NCBI GenBank assembly: GCA_003586115.2
Contig: QVOM02000034.1
Span: 13,672,401 to 13,736,400 of the forward strand
DNA length: 64,000 bases
Direction: 5' to 3'
Origin: Salvator merianae
Lineage: Eukaryota > Chordata > Lepidosauria > Squamata > Teiidae
This document shows positions 23,851 to 35,850 of the stretch, in pieces. A program made the position numbers and the translations under genes. Within the stretch, counting starts at the first letter, position 1; every line of letters begins with the position of its first letter. Under the pieces are notes generated by a model that saw only the letters and a list, made by a program, of their open reading frames with translations, was not told where the DNA came from and made no database searches.

Positions 23851-24100
23851 ATCTACATTTCATTTTGTTTGATAACTCAAGAAATTAAGCAGAATTTTGT
23901 GGCTGTGGATTGATTGTATGGCCCCTGCAAACTAGAATATCTATGGACAAGATTCTTCAGATTGGTTTGGATTTTTTTAAAAAAAATATTCCCAATGTTT
24001 TAGTCTTTGTGCCTTCCTCCAGAATCACATACTGCTGATCAACCAGATCCTATTCTTTGTCAGTGATGTGGCAGAATTCTGATTCACCGATAGTATCTAA

Positions 24101-25160
24101 GGACCTTTCCACACTTGTTTGTTATCCCAGAACAAACAGCTCCCTTGAACACTTTGTTCACATGGGACTAGCACTATCTTGGTCCGGAACTGTCCTAAGA
24201 GGTCTTTATCCTGGATTAACTGTAGACCTGTTTGAAGAGAACTACAACTATCCCAAGCCATCTTACGTTCACTTACAAGAGTAGAATGTACTAATTAGCA
24301 GGATTCGGGCCGGCCAGGATCAGGTTTGGTGAGTAGTACTCACACTTCTTAGCAATGGAACAGTTTGTGAGCTGACCAGCAGGAGGAGCACTGTGAATGG
24401 GAATGCACTAGTTAGGGAGCTGTTTTCAAACCCAAAGGAGCTGTTTTTGAAGTTGTGTTTGAAATGGCAGCAAGGGTACAAAGCCCACAGTGCAGAACTG
24501 GGTTGTGAACCATTGGATGGTGCCTGTGCAGCCCTGCCGGTCCTACTCTGCCACCATTTCAAACCTGGAAGTGATGTGAATACACCTTCCCTGATCCGCA
24601 CCTGATTGCACAAGTCAGCTTCAGGTGCACCAGCGCTACTCAGCTTCAGGTGAGCATCAGGTGGGCTTTAGTGAGCTTCAAGGCAGCGGACTCCATCTGC
24701 AGGTGCCTTACTAGTGAGTGGACACACCTTACTAGCAAGTGACTAGGAACATTCCTCTTGCAAAGTGTGAATAGGGCCCTTGTTCCAGGTCAGCCTTCAT
24801 TGCTTCTGCACCTGGTCTGGAACAAGGAAAATGTCATGGCCCCATTTTTAAAGTTTATACAAGGTTCCAGAGATCATTTTCGATCTTTGTTATAGAGGTT
24901 GGCATGCTAACTTCAAAGACTGCTCTGTTCAGCCCTTGTGCACCAGGCATGATGTATGAGCAATGAGATCTGGGCCAATACCTGGAAGGGGTAGATGGTG
25001 CCTTGGATGGGGAGTCAGCTGCCTGGACTGGAACAGTTACGATGCATCTGCACTGCTGCCGAGCCTAGCTCAGGACAGACAGCACCTCACCTCTTATCCC
25101 GTACAGAGTGGATTGGGGTAATTAGACTGTTCCAAGAGAAGTAAGTGTGCAGAAAATGCC
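24101..25160. mobile_element. family C-like element, copy C5, split by D3
   Basis: Left GGACCTTTCCACACTTG preceded by TAA. The host breaks at about 24254 and resumes at 24780 with tgttccaggtcagccttc. It ends gtaagtgtgcagaaaatgcc at 25160. The resumed part matches C3 (ctgcacctggtctggaacaa). Confidence 0.68.
24255..24779. mobile_element. family D copy D3 inside C5
   Basis: The left end is eroded (gttcacttacaagag) and the right end is gcaaagtgtgaatagggccc. Markers are actaattagcaggattcggg and ggccaggatcaggtttgg. 525 bp. Confidence 0.82.
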
Positions 25161-25300
25161 TCAGATCTCCTTCAGAAATTTATCAAACCACACAAATTCA
25201 CACTCAGAACTCACTTTAACTCAACTTCCCCATTGTAGCAACACATGTGGGAAAATTATCATCAGAGTAGGGAGAAGGTTGTTTTGTAACCTCTCAGTCT

Positions 25301-25726
25301 GGGTCTTTCTGCACTTTCCAGCTTGGAATGTTCTCAAGCAAACATTCCAAGATGGAACAGAGCATGCAGTGTGACAGCCATTTACAGTAGGAGAGCTGGA
25401 ATATCCCAGCAATGGGTTGCCAGCACTTCCAGTGTGAATGCTGCCTGCCTGCACTATGACAGTGGCGGAGGAAACATCTGGTTCCTGCCATGGCAACCAG
25501 GGACCTGGCATGATTGCGCAGCCACAGCCATGTTGCACACCGTTCACACCTGGAAGAAGGTTCAGCTGCTCCCAGTATAGCTGTGAAACACAATTCTGTG
25601 CTCCACAGGCAATAGTGATCGGGAGTGGCTGTAGCCTACCCCCAATTGTGAAGGCCTCCACAAAGTGTGGATGCACTTCACTAGTGAGCATCAGTAGACT
25701 CATTAGTGAAAAGTGAAAACAGGTCC
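25301..25726 (+). mobile_element. family A copy A5
   Basis: GGGTCTTTCTGCACTTTCC to GTGAAAAGTGAAAACAGGTCC, with the shared block 'cagtatagctgtgaaacac' and the A1-type inner hairpin (ttggaatgtt...aacattccaa). Confidence 0.86.
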
Positions 25727-25739
25727 TTTTTAAAAAAGA

Positions 25740-27665
25740 AAAAAAATACATCAAATATCTTATTCTCAAATGGTGTGATCACATAGATAACCATTGTTCA
25801 ATACATTTTGGCTTCCCCCCTTTTTCAAAAGTTTCTTCTAGATTTCTTTTTTCTTGCCCATACTGGTTTCTTGGTTTTCTTCTTCTTGCAGACTGTCTTT
25901 CATCTTTATTCTTTAAATCCAGCAAGAACAAGCTCATTCTCTAATTCTTGTAGAAAGTTAATAAAGGGTTTCCAGTTTTTAACAAAGTTATCCACAGTCT
26001 TGTTTTTCAAGTTAGTCAGTTTGTCCATCTCTCCAGGATCAAACATTTTAATCAATCAATAATCTACCTTAGGTATTTTATCTACTTTCTGTTTTTATGC
26101 AAAGATAATTCTAGCTGCAGTCACCATGTTTTGAATTAAACATAAAGTTGTCCTTCACTATGCCCAGTAAATAAAATTGTGGTTTAAAAGGAATGTTAAT
26201 CTTTAATATTTTCTGCATAACTGTGAATATTTGTAACCAGTTTTTTTTGCTTTAGAATAAGTCCACAATGTATGATAGAAACTGCCTTCTTGCATTTGCA
26301 TTTCCAACATATATTTGATACACCTTGATACATTTTTGATATTTTATAGCATGTTAGATACCATCTATACATCCTATATATAATTACTTTAAAATAATTA
26401 AATAGTGAATTTCATTTCTTTGACCCAAAGTTTTTCCGATTGTTCCATCTATATATTGTAGTGAAAATTCCTAGCCCATGTTATCATATATTCCTTAATT
26501 TGTTCTTGTTCCAACCTGATCTTCAAAAGTAATTTATAATTCCTCCTTCCTTCTTGTCGAGTTCTATTTCCCATATCTATCTTTCTATTTCCAAATTCAG
26601 CCTTCTTTTGTCTTCTCTAAACACATCAAAAAACTGTGCATACATAATCCATTGTACCTCCAAACTTTGATTTAATTGATCCCTTGTTTTTAAAGCAAAT
26701 TTATTTGTTACATCATTTCTAATCAATTATTTTTCATATTAAATTCATTCATCTGCTCTCCCAGATTCTTTGAATAAACCCTCATGAATGACATTTTTGT
26801 ATATCATCCATTTTTATACTTATTCCAATTTTTCAATAAAGCATTTCTTACATAATTATATTTAAAAGCAACATTCACTTGAACCCTATCATCCCTTACA
26901 TAGCCAGGTCGAACAGCAAGCAGTAAGGTATAATTTAAAATTCCCCTTTCTTTTAAACCTTGCATCGATTTAAATTGTATTCTTGGCTTTTTTCTTGCCA
27001 GGTGAATCTTGCCAAATTTTTCTGCCTTTATTTAAAAACCACATCACTGTTTATTACTGTTAAGGATTGGAACAAAAACATCATTATTGGCAATAAATTC
27101 ATCTTTATAACTGAAATTATTTTAATAGGGACAAACTCAATTTAGACCATTTTTCCAAATCTTGCTTGATTTCTGACCAGAGCTTCAGATAATTGTTTTG
27201 ATATAGTGTTTGGTCAAAAACACACCTAGATATTTAACCTTCCTTTCTATATTAAATCAAGATTTTCTTCTAAGCTCTTCTTGTTCTCTCTGTCCCGTAT
27301 TCTTTACCAGAATTTCAGTCTTTTTCAGATTGATTTTTAACGCTGCCACTTTTGCATAAGTTTCTATTAAAAGTATTACTATATCTATCAAGTCATTTGA
27401 TTCCTTCAAAATAATCACTATATCACCTGAAAAGACTCTCATTTTATACTCTTCTGTTTTGATCTTCACTCCTTTGATACTATTCTCCCACCTTTTTGCT
27501 GTGTTCAATACCTCCAGTACCAATATGAATAAGTGGTAAAAGTGGACACCCCTGTCTTGTACCTTTTTGTATTAAGAAATCCTGTGACATTTAATTAAAA
27601 GTTGAACTGATTGTGTAGAATAACCTTAATCCATTTTATAAAACTCTCTCCAAAGTGAACAGGTC
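25740..27665 (-). mobile_element. L1 LINE fragment (ORF2 reverse-transcriptase end to 3' region)
   Basis: On the minus strand the piece at 27523-27257 translates with KRWENSIKGVKIKTEEYKMR, then VFSGDIVIILKE, then AALKINLKKTEILVKN. This is the L1 reverse-transcriptase region around the catalytic FADD box, here decayed to FSGD. Upstream (about 27570) a TRQGCPL-like motif is readable. The rest, toward 25740, is decayed ORF2 C-terminus. Frames are broken and catalytic residues lost, so it is dead. Confidence 0.83.
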
Positions 27666-28798
27666 CATTCAGCAGAAAACTGCATCAAAGATTCAGTCCA
27701 CTCCACTCCACTGACTTGTGTTGAGAGGACAATTCCCTACTCATGTCAATGTATCAGGCAAGTTGGTCAATCCAATGCAAGTTAATGGAGCTTTCCTTTC
27801 CTGCATTGTCTTGCATTGAGAGGGCCAATTTTCCATTTAAGGCTGGACAACTCAATGCAAGTCAATGGAGGATTTGGCAGGAGGCTGTGCTATAGCAAGT
27901 CAATGAGTGGGGCTTGTAAATCAAGACAGGTAACAATTTCTGTACTGTGTAATAGTGAAACTGCACTGTTGGGAACTATGTACATTGAGGTATGATTGTA
28001 ACCAGTTGCTTTGGAGCATTTACAATACACTTAGATTTCTCAGTGCAGTGAAATCGTACAGCACTCATGTATCACTAGGCAGGTGGGGTTATTCAAGTTA
28101 CAGGAAAAGGAAAGATACATTTTGTGGACATGGTGGCTTATACAGAGCTCACCTATCTTTTCATCAAGTCCTCATTCACCTTTTTCAGGAAAGTTCAGAA
28201 TTGTCTGCAAGAAGGACAGTATTGCAAGGAAAAATCAATTGCTTCTGTTGCTTTTGCTGCTGATACAAATGGAGAATTCCTCTTGTCCAAATTTAGTATA
28301 ATTGTTCAAATACGAGGACGTGTTGGGCAGGAGCAAGTTCATTCTCCATTATAGTACTCCCACAGCAGCTTCCTTGTGATCAGACCTTAACTGTGTTTGT
28401 CTCCTATTTATATCACACCTCCTTTCAAATAGTGCAGAGGCAGCAAACATTATTCTTTTTCCTACCATTTTATCTATCCAATAATCCTGCGACTTACATT
28501 AGGAAGAGAGGCAGTGACCAGCCGAAGGTTACCTGGAAAAACTTCTATGACTGAGTGGAGATCTGATCAAATGAAAAATGATTCAGGGAAATGAAAGGAA
28601 AGGTTTCTGTCAAAGTCTTTCCCACCCCATCCCATGGTTACATTGTGTGAACTTCACTACAATTTAATCCAATACTCTTGCCACTGCATGTGATAATCAA
28701 GAGGCTTGAAAAGCATATTTAGGTGTGTTTATGAACTTTTTTCAGAGCTTTGTACTAATTATCCAAAGAGTGGGAGTGGTTAAGTTGCATTGAGATGT
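27666..28798. other. no gene recognised
   Basis: At 27710-27880 a loosely repeated phrase (caatgcaagt.aatggag, ttgagagg.caat) occurs two or three times in diverged tandem form. Otherwise unassigned. Confidence 0.4.
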
Positions 28799-28932
28799 TG
28801 GTTGCCTATTCCACTATTTTTGGATATTCTGGAATAAAGCACTCCTGGGAGTGCTTTATTCTGGAATGTGCATGCTTTATTCCAGAATATCTAAAAAATA
28901 GTGGAATAAGTAAGTGATGTCTGGATGCAGCT
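28799..28932. mobile_element. family F foldback MITE, copy F2
   Basis: Inverted halves: ttccactatttttggatattc against gaatatctaaaaaatagtgg. Between them lie two further self-complementary blocks around actcctgggagt and gcatgc. The left outer end is eroded; the right end is gtctggatgcagc. Confidence 0.83.
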
Positions 28933-29885
28933 TTAGTATTTGTGCTAGGGCTGATATATATGATCCACACCACTTTTGCCCTTGAGGATCATGATTAAAC
29001 ACATGAAAATGATTTAATTGGAACTTCCAAGTGGAGTGCACTGCAGAAAGAGCAGAGCACCAGCATTAACGCAAATATGATGCCTTGTCATGTCATGCTA
29101 TTTTCCAGGAGTGATCAAATAACAGATATTATATGATATGCATAGATTGACAGCAATTATTGTATATGGCATGGAGTAGGAGGAATCAGCTCTTTAAAAC
29201 AGTGGTGCCCCCAAATGCTTCTGATCTAAAATTCCCATAATTCCTTGCCATTGGTCAGATTGAAAGTGATAGATGATATCTGGGGGACATAGATTTTTAA
29301 AAATTTATTTGTTAAAAATTAAAAACAACATTAAAAAAGAAAAAGAAATTGGCTATATATAATTTATCTTCAGAGTTAAAATTAAGGGACAAAGTGTGAG
29401 CACCCCACTTTTAAACTAACCATTTAGAATTATATAGAAATGCTGCAACTCAGAAGTCTCTTTAAATAATCTTTGTTTGGAACAGCCAGAGTAACTGTAA
29501 TAAAAATATTTTGGAAAAAAAATGTTCAGGAGTTACTTGTTGCATTAATCAGAACAATAAAACAATTAATTAACAAATTAGATCTCCAAAAACCTCTTGA
29601 CTCTAGATCATGATTTGCCGTACTGGGTGAGTGCATCTAGTTTGAGTCTGAACAATGCCAAGAGACTTACCTTTTTTCACCCATTCAAGTTTCTGCTCAC
29701 TTTCTGTCTTCTCAGTCACATGAAATGCTGGCAGAATGATACTGCCAAGCTAGTTATCAATTATACTTCTATCTTACAATTAACCTGCATCTAGTTTTAA
29801 ATATTAGCCATATAAAATTTGTAGAATCTTTACTTCTTTCATGCATTCTGTTTTGACCTATGTGCCCAAGTGCATAGTTCTACAG
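28933..29885. other. no gene recognised
   Basis: AT-rich intronic sequence. The phrase at 29200-29290 (aattcccataattccttgcc) is a diverged copy of the squamate motif near 2100 and 48500. Confidence 0.4.
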
Positions 29886-29892
29886 AGAAAGA

Positions 29893-29946
<54 letters not shown>
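29886..29946. repeat. (GAAA)n microsatellite
   Basis: About 14 GAAA units, 380 bases before CBLN4 exon 3. The poly-KERK frames over it are artefacts. Confidence 0.96.
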
Positions 29947-30325
29947 GGATGGATGGATGGTGTCAGACAGCGACACTTCAATCAGCTGTAGAAGTGCCAG
30001 TTCTCAATCCATTAAAAAAATCCAATTTTTGCTGCTTAAAACATTCAGATACACCCAGTAGCATAGAAACAAAATGAATTCAGATACCCTTTCATTCTTA
30101 CTTCAGGCTTGATTTACTGCCATAATTCCTAACACATTTTTGACAGATTATCCTTTCCTTGTCCCCAAACATCCAGCTACTTGATATGCTGCTATTTTCT
30201 GAAAGGATATTGAGAGAACAGCAGCAAGTGGTCCCCAGAATACATGTGGCTTCTAAAGTTCTTTAATGTCAGATTTCTGTTGTTTCCTATTAACTTTAAT
30301 TTTCTCAGAACTTTTCTCTTTGTAG

Positions 30326-30523
<198 letters not shown>

Positions 30524-31900
30524 GGTCAATTTCTCTGTGACATTCACCCAGGTGTGGACTGGCCATTGCTTCTGATATTTGAAGATCATCTTCTCATCCT
30601 TTGGACTGATGTTTTCTTTCTTGGTTTCTCATGGGTGAATATGGATTCTATTTTATTGCATTTGACCCGCTATGAACTCTTTTGAGATCCTACTGAATTT
30701 TGTGTGTTTAAATACAGTCCATTTGGATTAAGACTCAGAGCAGACAATAAATACGTATGCTTGATGTTACAGATTAAAGCTGCTTGCAAGATTTATTCAG
30801 AGTTCCTGTATTGGACATACCGGATTTGTGGGAGAAGTGGATAATTATTCTTGTCTTTTCCCCCCCAATTATATTTTTAATAGACTGGCAACCAGGTCTA
30901 TAATTTAAGGATCTTTTGAGTTTAGTCTTCAATCAAGATTGATACATAGCTGCCAAAGAACTGTCCATTGATATATTAGTTACATTATGCCTTTGTTACC
31001 CTCACTCTAAACATTAACATAAATTCATTCCATTTAGCTGGGAAGGAATAGATAAGAGTTATTGATAAGCAATTGACTTCATTATTCCTCTTTGTACATG
31101 TGCTGAATGATTCACTTAGATGTTTTCCTTCAAATAATAAATTTCAAAAGGACCACCCTACTGAAAATCTGTAGGTCAAGGTTGGATATTATTTGCACAT
31201 TAAAGGAATTTATATTCTACAGAAAGTATTTTATAGTAATGGGAAGAGATTATCATGCAAAAAAAAATGCATACCAGTGTTAAATGGTATTATTCTGGCA
31301 AAGCTCTGCAAAACAGCCGTGCTCCATAAGAAAATTATGCTTGTTTTTCACCTTTAATTAACATGATTGATAACAACTGCTTTATTAAAAAGCTGAAGGG
31401 ATTCATTCCTTAGGCACAGCCAATTCATTAGTCAAAGTCGGAAAATCCCCCCTCTTGTTTTTAATTATGTCTGTTTCTTAAGCCTTCTGTTGTGTTGAAG
31501 CATCATCTGGTTTTGCCTTAACTCCACAAATGTAAATAATAATGATAGATATAACAGGCATTTTCCAGACAAACTTAAGCATTTTAGGATGTGATGTGGT
31601 ATCCACTTACCTGGGATTAAGCCCCACTTGAACTCAGTGTGGCTTATTTCTAAGTAGAAATAGATAGGATAAAACTACTAAAGTCCTATTGATCCCAATG
31701 CTTCAATAGAGATCAGTGGGACCTAGATTTACTTAACTTTGGCTGAATTGTGCCTCCTTTGTTTAGTAAATATTGAATCCGAATAGTTGGTACCTAAACT
31801 TGGTGCAATATCTTTTTTTGTCTTTTTGTAAAGGCCATATGCATTCATAAATTTATTTATTATGTTGCTGCTGCATAATAAAAGTCAATATATGTTAGTG
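30524..31900 (+). other. presumed CBLN4 3' UTR and proximal downstream sequence
   Basis: This follows the CBLN4 stop directly. It is AT-rich and mostly unique, without TIR elements until a common squamate repeat near 31610. Candidate polyadenylation hexamers AATAAA lie at 30746-30751 and 31877-31882, with another AATAAA-like stretch near 31135. Which one is used cannot be decided from sequence. The UTR could end anywhere in this span. Confidence 0.45.
31610..31750. repeat. common squamate interspersed repeat fragment
   Basis: Contains acttgaactcagtgtggc, ttatttctaagtag and 'aggataaaactac', a phrase I recognise as widespread in squamate DNA. A partial copy is at 3288-3345. Confidence 0.5.
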
Positions 31901-32107
31901 TATTTTTTTTAACCTTTGGGTTTCTGAGATTTCTTCTAATTTCCTCTTTCAAAATCTAAAGTGCAGTCAGCATGCGCTCAAAAGGAACTACAAATTATTA
32001 GCCTGTGGAACTACTTCACGTCTTTTTTTTTATGTCTCCTTTGACTCTTTAAATTAAACAAGGGACACAGATGGAAAGAAAGAAATTTAGCCTGCAACTA
32101 TATAAAA

Positions 32108-32345
32108 GGGCCATTTTGCATGAGGCAGTAGCACAGTCCAGGAAGGTGTCCAGGGACCCCTTCCTTGAATGCTTCCTCTGCCTGGACAGAGCAATAACAT
32201 GGATAAGCAGCTGAAAATGGTGCTCTATCCCACTCTGCAGGTAGACTTCTAGGACAAGGTCTACCAGTAGACTAGGGATCCTAGTCTGGAGCAGTAGGCC
32301 ATATGCAGAAGGCACGTGGCTGTCTGTGCTGGTATAAGGGAGGAG
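32108..32345. mobile_element. family C-like fragment
   Basis: It starts GGGCCATTTTGCA. Inside are 'aggtctaccagtagactagg' and 'cactctgcaggtagac', matching C-family interior read in reverse. The far end is unclear. Confidence 0.5.
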
Positions 32346-32379
32346 CACATCAGATGTACATGCAGCCAGTCATTCTGGT

Positions 32380-32490
32380 ATGCAGTCTAGCTACTGAATT
32401 CTGAACCGGCTGTTGGTTTCAAACCATCTTCAAGGGCAGTCCCATGTAGAGCATGTTGTAATAATCCTAGTTACAAGAGTTTGGGTAGTA
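32380..32490 (-). mobile_element. L2 LINE fragment
   Basis: aaaccatcttcaagggcagtc then 'ccatgtagagcatgttgtaataatcc' parallels the L2 copy at 56450-56500 (ccgtcttcaatggcagcccc, gcgcgttacagtaatcc). Confidence 0.75.
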
Positions 32491-32812
32491 TAGTAATATG
32501 GATTTGGGCAGCGGCAGCCAGTGTAATGGTGGAGAGAATATCAGTCTTTCCCTATCTCTCTCTTCAGCACACACAGACAGATTAACATATGCACACACTT
32601 ACAGATTCCCTGTGTAGATAGAAGATGTACAGATCCACCCTAAAAACAAAAAACCAAAGGGAAAGATTATGAGACAGCACTCCCATGGACAAGCTGAGAT
32701 TCAAATTCCTCTATTGGAGAATAGCAGGCAGGAAGCCTGAGTGGTTAGGTTAAGACACAGATGGCACAGACTGAAAAGGAGCAGAGAGGCAATGTCAGAC
32801 AATATAGGCTTA

Positions 32813-33195
32813 GGCCCTTTCTGCACTTACCTGACATAATTCCAGATCAGTGGGTCCGGATCAGCCTGGCCCACCAATCGAGATCACTGATGCCATGGCC
32901 GTGAAGCTTGCATGCCTCCAAAGTCTAGGAACAAAAGGCTAGGAACAAACTCTGGGGGGGGGGGGGTTCTTTTCAGCAGCACTTCTGCACACCTCTCATG
33001 TTCCAGATCAGAACCATTGGTCCCTTTGGTAGACCCAATTAAAGTCTCTGTTAATCTGAATCTCACTCTGTCTTGTGCAGAGTGGACCAGCAGGGGACAT
33101 GACTTCATAGATCCGCACTACCATGCAGATCTATATGGCCTAGAAGTGAACTAAATGGACCCTTAATATGGATTAAGGGTCTGTGTAGAATGGGT
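32813..33195. mobile_element. family C copy C6
   Basis: Left GGCCCTTTCTGCACTTACC preceded by TTA. Interior 'gacccaattaaagtctctg' and 'ctctgtcttgtgcagagtgg' match C2. The right end decays after ggacccttaat. Confidence 0.65.
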
Positions 33196-33196
33196 T

Positions 33197-33345
33197 GTAA
33201 GCTGCATTCACACTCAGCAAAAAAAGTGACTCAAAAGTGTCTTAGAGGAGGTAAGATGTGGCACTAGTGATCTCATCCTTCCCTCATCCCATCTACAATT
33301 CACCTCTAATGTACTTTTATTCTGTCTTTTAATGTGCACTGAAGG
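33197..33345. mobile_element. family G partial copy G3
   Basis: gctgcattcacactcagc, then a 'gactcaaaagtg' and 'tagtgatctcatccttccc' layout parallel to G1. The right half is missing. Confidence 0.5.
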
Positions 33346-34513
33346 TGGGCTGGCTACATTGGGCATGCATGTGAATACTATCTCTGAACTATCTGTGAAC
33401 TGCCTTCGAGGTGGTTTTTTAAACTGTGTATGAATGAGCCTGAGAAGTAAAGCTAGATAAAGTAAGCTGAGAAGTTGTGCCAACAGAAAAAGAATACAAG
33501 ACAAGCATGCAAGGCAAGGTGGAAAAACAGTGAAAATAGCAAGATGCCCCATCAGCTCAAGAGAGAGCTCAGACCAGACGTTACATGATTGAGGTTGGAC
33601 TGAGCTTGCTCTCGGGCTTTTAATCTTGCTCAGGGACTGAAACAGGCTATAATTTCCCTTTTCAAACAAACAAACAAAACAAACAAACAAATCTGGGGTC
33701 CAAAACAATCTTTTCTTCTCAGCGGCCCTCTTGTGACTCCCATCCCTTTGCCAGCCAGGATTCCAGCACAATTTCAGTGTAAAGAAGGCTTTTAGGCAAT
33801 TTCTTCCACAAGGCAGAGGGAAAAAAAAAAAAAGCCTTTTGGGAACAGTGGCAGCATTTTACTGGCCTGTTCTTTCGGACATAATTCTTGAAAATGCCCA
33901 AGAACCACCTCATATAATTCTAAAAAGTAGTTCTACAGAATGAAAAGAGTATTTGGATTGCAAATGTACACAAGCAAGCAAGCAAGCAAGTAAATAAATG
34001 AAACCCATTCTCCAGAAAATCCAGACTTTGGTGGAGAAGCTACGGGATATGCACATATCTTCAATTTTGTATGGACCTCAGTGAAGCAGATGGCTCCACT
34101 CCACAGCATAATATAGGAGCAGTCAGCACCTTAATCAAGGTCACACAGTGAGCTCCAACAAAAATGAGGACATGAACCTAGATACTGTTGATTATGAGTG
34201 GTTAAAGCAAGGTGGTAGTCCAGAAAAGGAACTATTCTAAACTCTGGAACTATTCATTCCTGATCCGCATCATCCCTGAGCACAGATAGACTTGAGACCT
34301 GAGAAAGCAGGCAGTTGAATGCTTCAGGCAGAAGAATGCTTCCGGACTGGCAGCCACTCATTGTGAAAACTGCCAATAACGTAATTACAAACTGTAATAA
34401 AATGTGGCTAGGCAATGGAAAATAAATTACTTAACATCTGATCAATAGTTATGATGGTGTTATCCAGTCTTTACTGTGACACAAATTCTTGCAAAGGGAG
34501 TGGCTGCAACTGA
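33346..34513. other. no gene recognised; (CAAA)n at 33661-33690 and (AAGC)n at 33971-33991
   Basis: A 185-codon minus frame (33214-33771) has no recognisable domain and crosses part of G3 and a simple repeat, so I do not call it a gene. Confidence 0.45.
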
Positions 34514-34647
34514 GGCTGCATCCAGTCATAACTTATTCCACGATATTTGGATATTCCAGAATAAAGCATGGATATTCTGGAATATTCATGCTTTATTCCA
34601 GAATGTCCAAATATAGCGGAATAAGTAAGCGATGTTTGGATGCAGCC
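34514..34647. mobile_element. family F foldback MITE, copy F3
   Basis: GGCTGCATCCAGTCATAAC to GTTTGGATGCAGCC. Nested inverted blocks (atatttggatattccag against tgtccaaatatag, plus gaatattc) make a near-complete hairpin of 134 bp. The cleanest F copy. Confidence 0.9.
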
Positions 34648-34710
34648 TTAGTGATAGAGTATCAGTCTGGCATACAGAAGGTCCCGGTTTCATGCCTGGC
34701 ATAATTTCAG
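34648..34710 (+). mobile_element. tRNA-like SINE head fragment
   Basis: Directly abuts F3: tagtgatagagtatcagtct, then 'cagaaggtcccggtttcatgcc', a box A to box B layout typical of a common squamate tRNA SINE. Short and degenerate. Confidence 0.6.
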
Positions 34711-35004
34711 AACAAAGTGATGAACCACTTTTGCATTGTCATCAAAACTGTACCAGGAACTTGAGTTTACCTTGAATTGATCCAAAGGGCACCAGTAACT
34801 CATAGGTACCATGTTGTGCTTTCTAGTATAAGTGTACCAAAGATAAACATGGGTGCCGCAACCCCCACTGTGAAGTGTAGCTCAAGCTGTAGTGACTGAA
34901 ACAATGCTGGGAATTGCATCTCCTATGGTCCTCAGAAATCTGCATAAGCTGCACCACATGGGCTTCAGATCTTCTTAGCTTATCAGACACTCTGTCAAGC
35001 TAGG

Positions 35005-35188
35005 ACTTATGAGTCTGTGGTTTCAAGCTCATTCAGCCATGAAGGCTTTCTGGGTGACTTTGGGCCAATTACTACATCTCAACTTAAGCTCGTAGTGCTA
35101 TTGTGAGGACAAAATGGTGGTGAGAAGGATAATGTACATCCCCTTGAGCTCTTAGAAAGGGCAGTATATAAATGCCATAAATCAAAAC
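35005..35188 (+). mobile_element. SINE or L2-derived 3' tail fragment
   Basis: gggtgactttgggccaatta, then gtgaggacaaaatggtgg, then cttgagctcttagaaag and a 'gcagtatataaatgcc' end. This is the layout of the common amniote L2-tailed SINE terminus. Confidence 0.65.
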
Positions 35189-35850
35189 TGTAAGAGAAAT
35201 AACCTTTAGATCTGCGACCTAACAGCCCTGAGTCCTGTGGTGTGTATATACGTGCATGGGAATATGCTGAATTTAGAATGGACAGCCCATTTTCTAGTAG
35301 CATGGAATCTGGTATGGAGCATGGAATCCTGAAAGGGGAAGATTCAAAAACATTCATTTTAACTCTGGAGGATCTGGATGACAGGAAGAAGAGTGTTCTC
35401 CCTGCACTATTCTCCATGTTCTTAGTATGAAGATGTGCTGAATGCATTTCACCCACTGCTCCAGGCCAGGGTAACATCAAAGCCAGGGAACTATTATGCC
35501 TCAGCTGCAATGTTAATGGCTGGGGAGTGTCTTTGAACACGGGGCATTTCCTGTGCTCAGTGATTGTGGGCAGGCTGCTGAGGAGACAGTTAGGTCTTTT
35601 CGAGCAGTCACTGTTAAGAGCAAAAGGAAGAGCTGTCAGAGCTCTTGCTTCTGCTCTGCCCTTAAAGCACATAGAGGCTGGGTGAGTATGATCCGTGCAC
35701 ACTACACTCATTCAGCGCAGCCAAAGCCCCATAAAGGCATTTTGCAGATCTTACCTCTATGCTTGGAAGCAATACCTTAAATATATCAAAATGATGCTTT
35801 TAATTCTAGTCTGTGTGGGATGGTGTTTCCAGATGCAGAGTTGAGTCAAA
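35189..35850. other. no gene recognised
   Basis: A 210-codon minus frame over 35079-35711 has no recognisable domain. It overlaps the SINE tail, so it is most likely chance. Confidence 0.45.

Noticed and set aside
33214..33771. 185-codon minus-strand frame
   Set aside because: Overlaps the G3 fragment and a (CAAA)n repeat. The hydrophobic stretch is chance; no family recognised.
35079..35711. 210-codon minus-strand frame
   Set aside because: No recognisable domain or splice context, and it includes a SINE/L2 tail. Probably chance.
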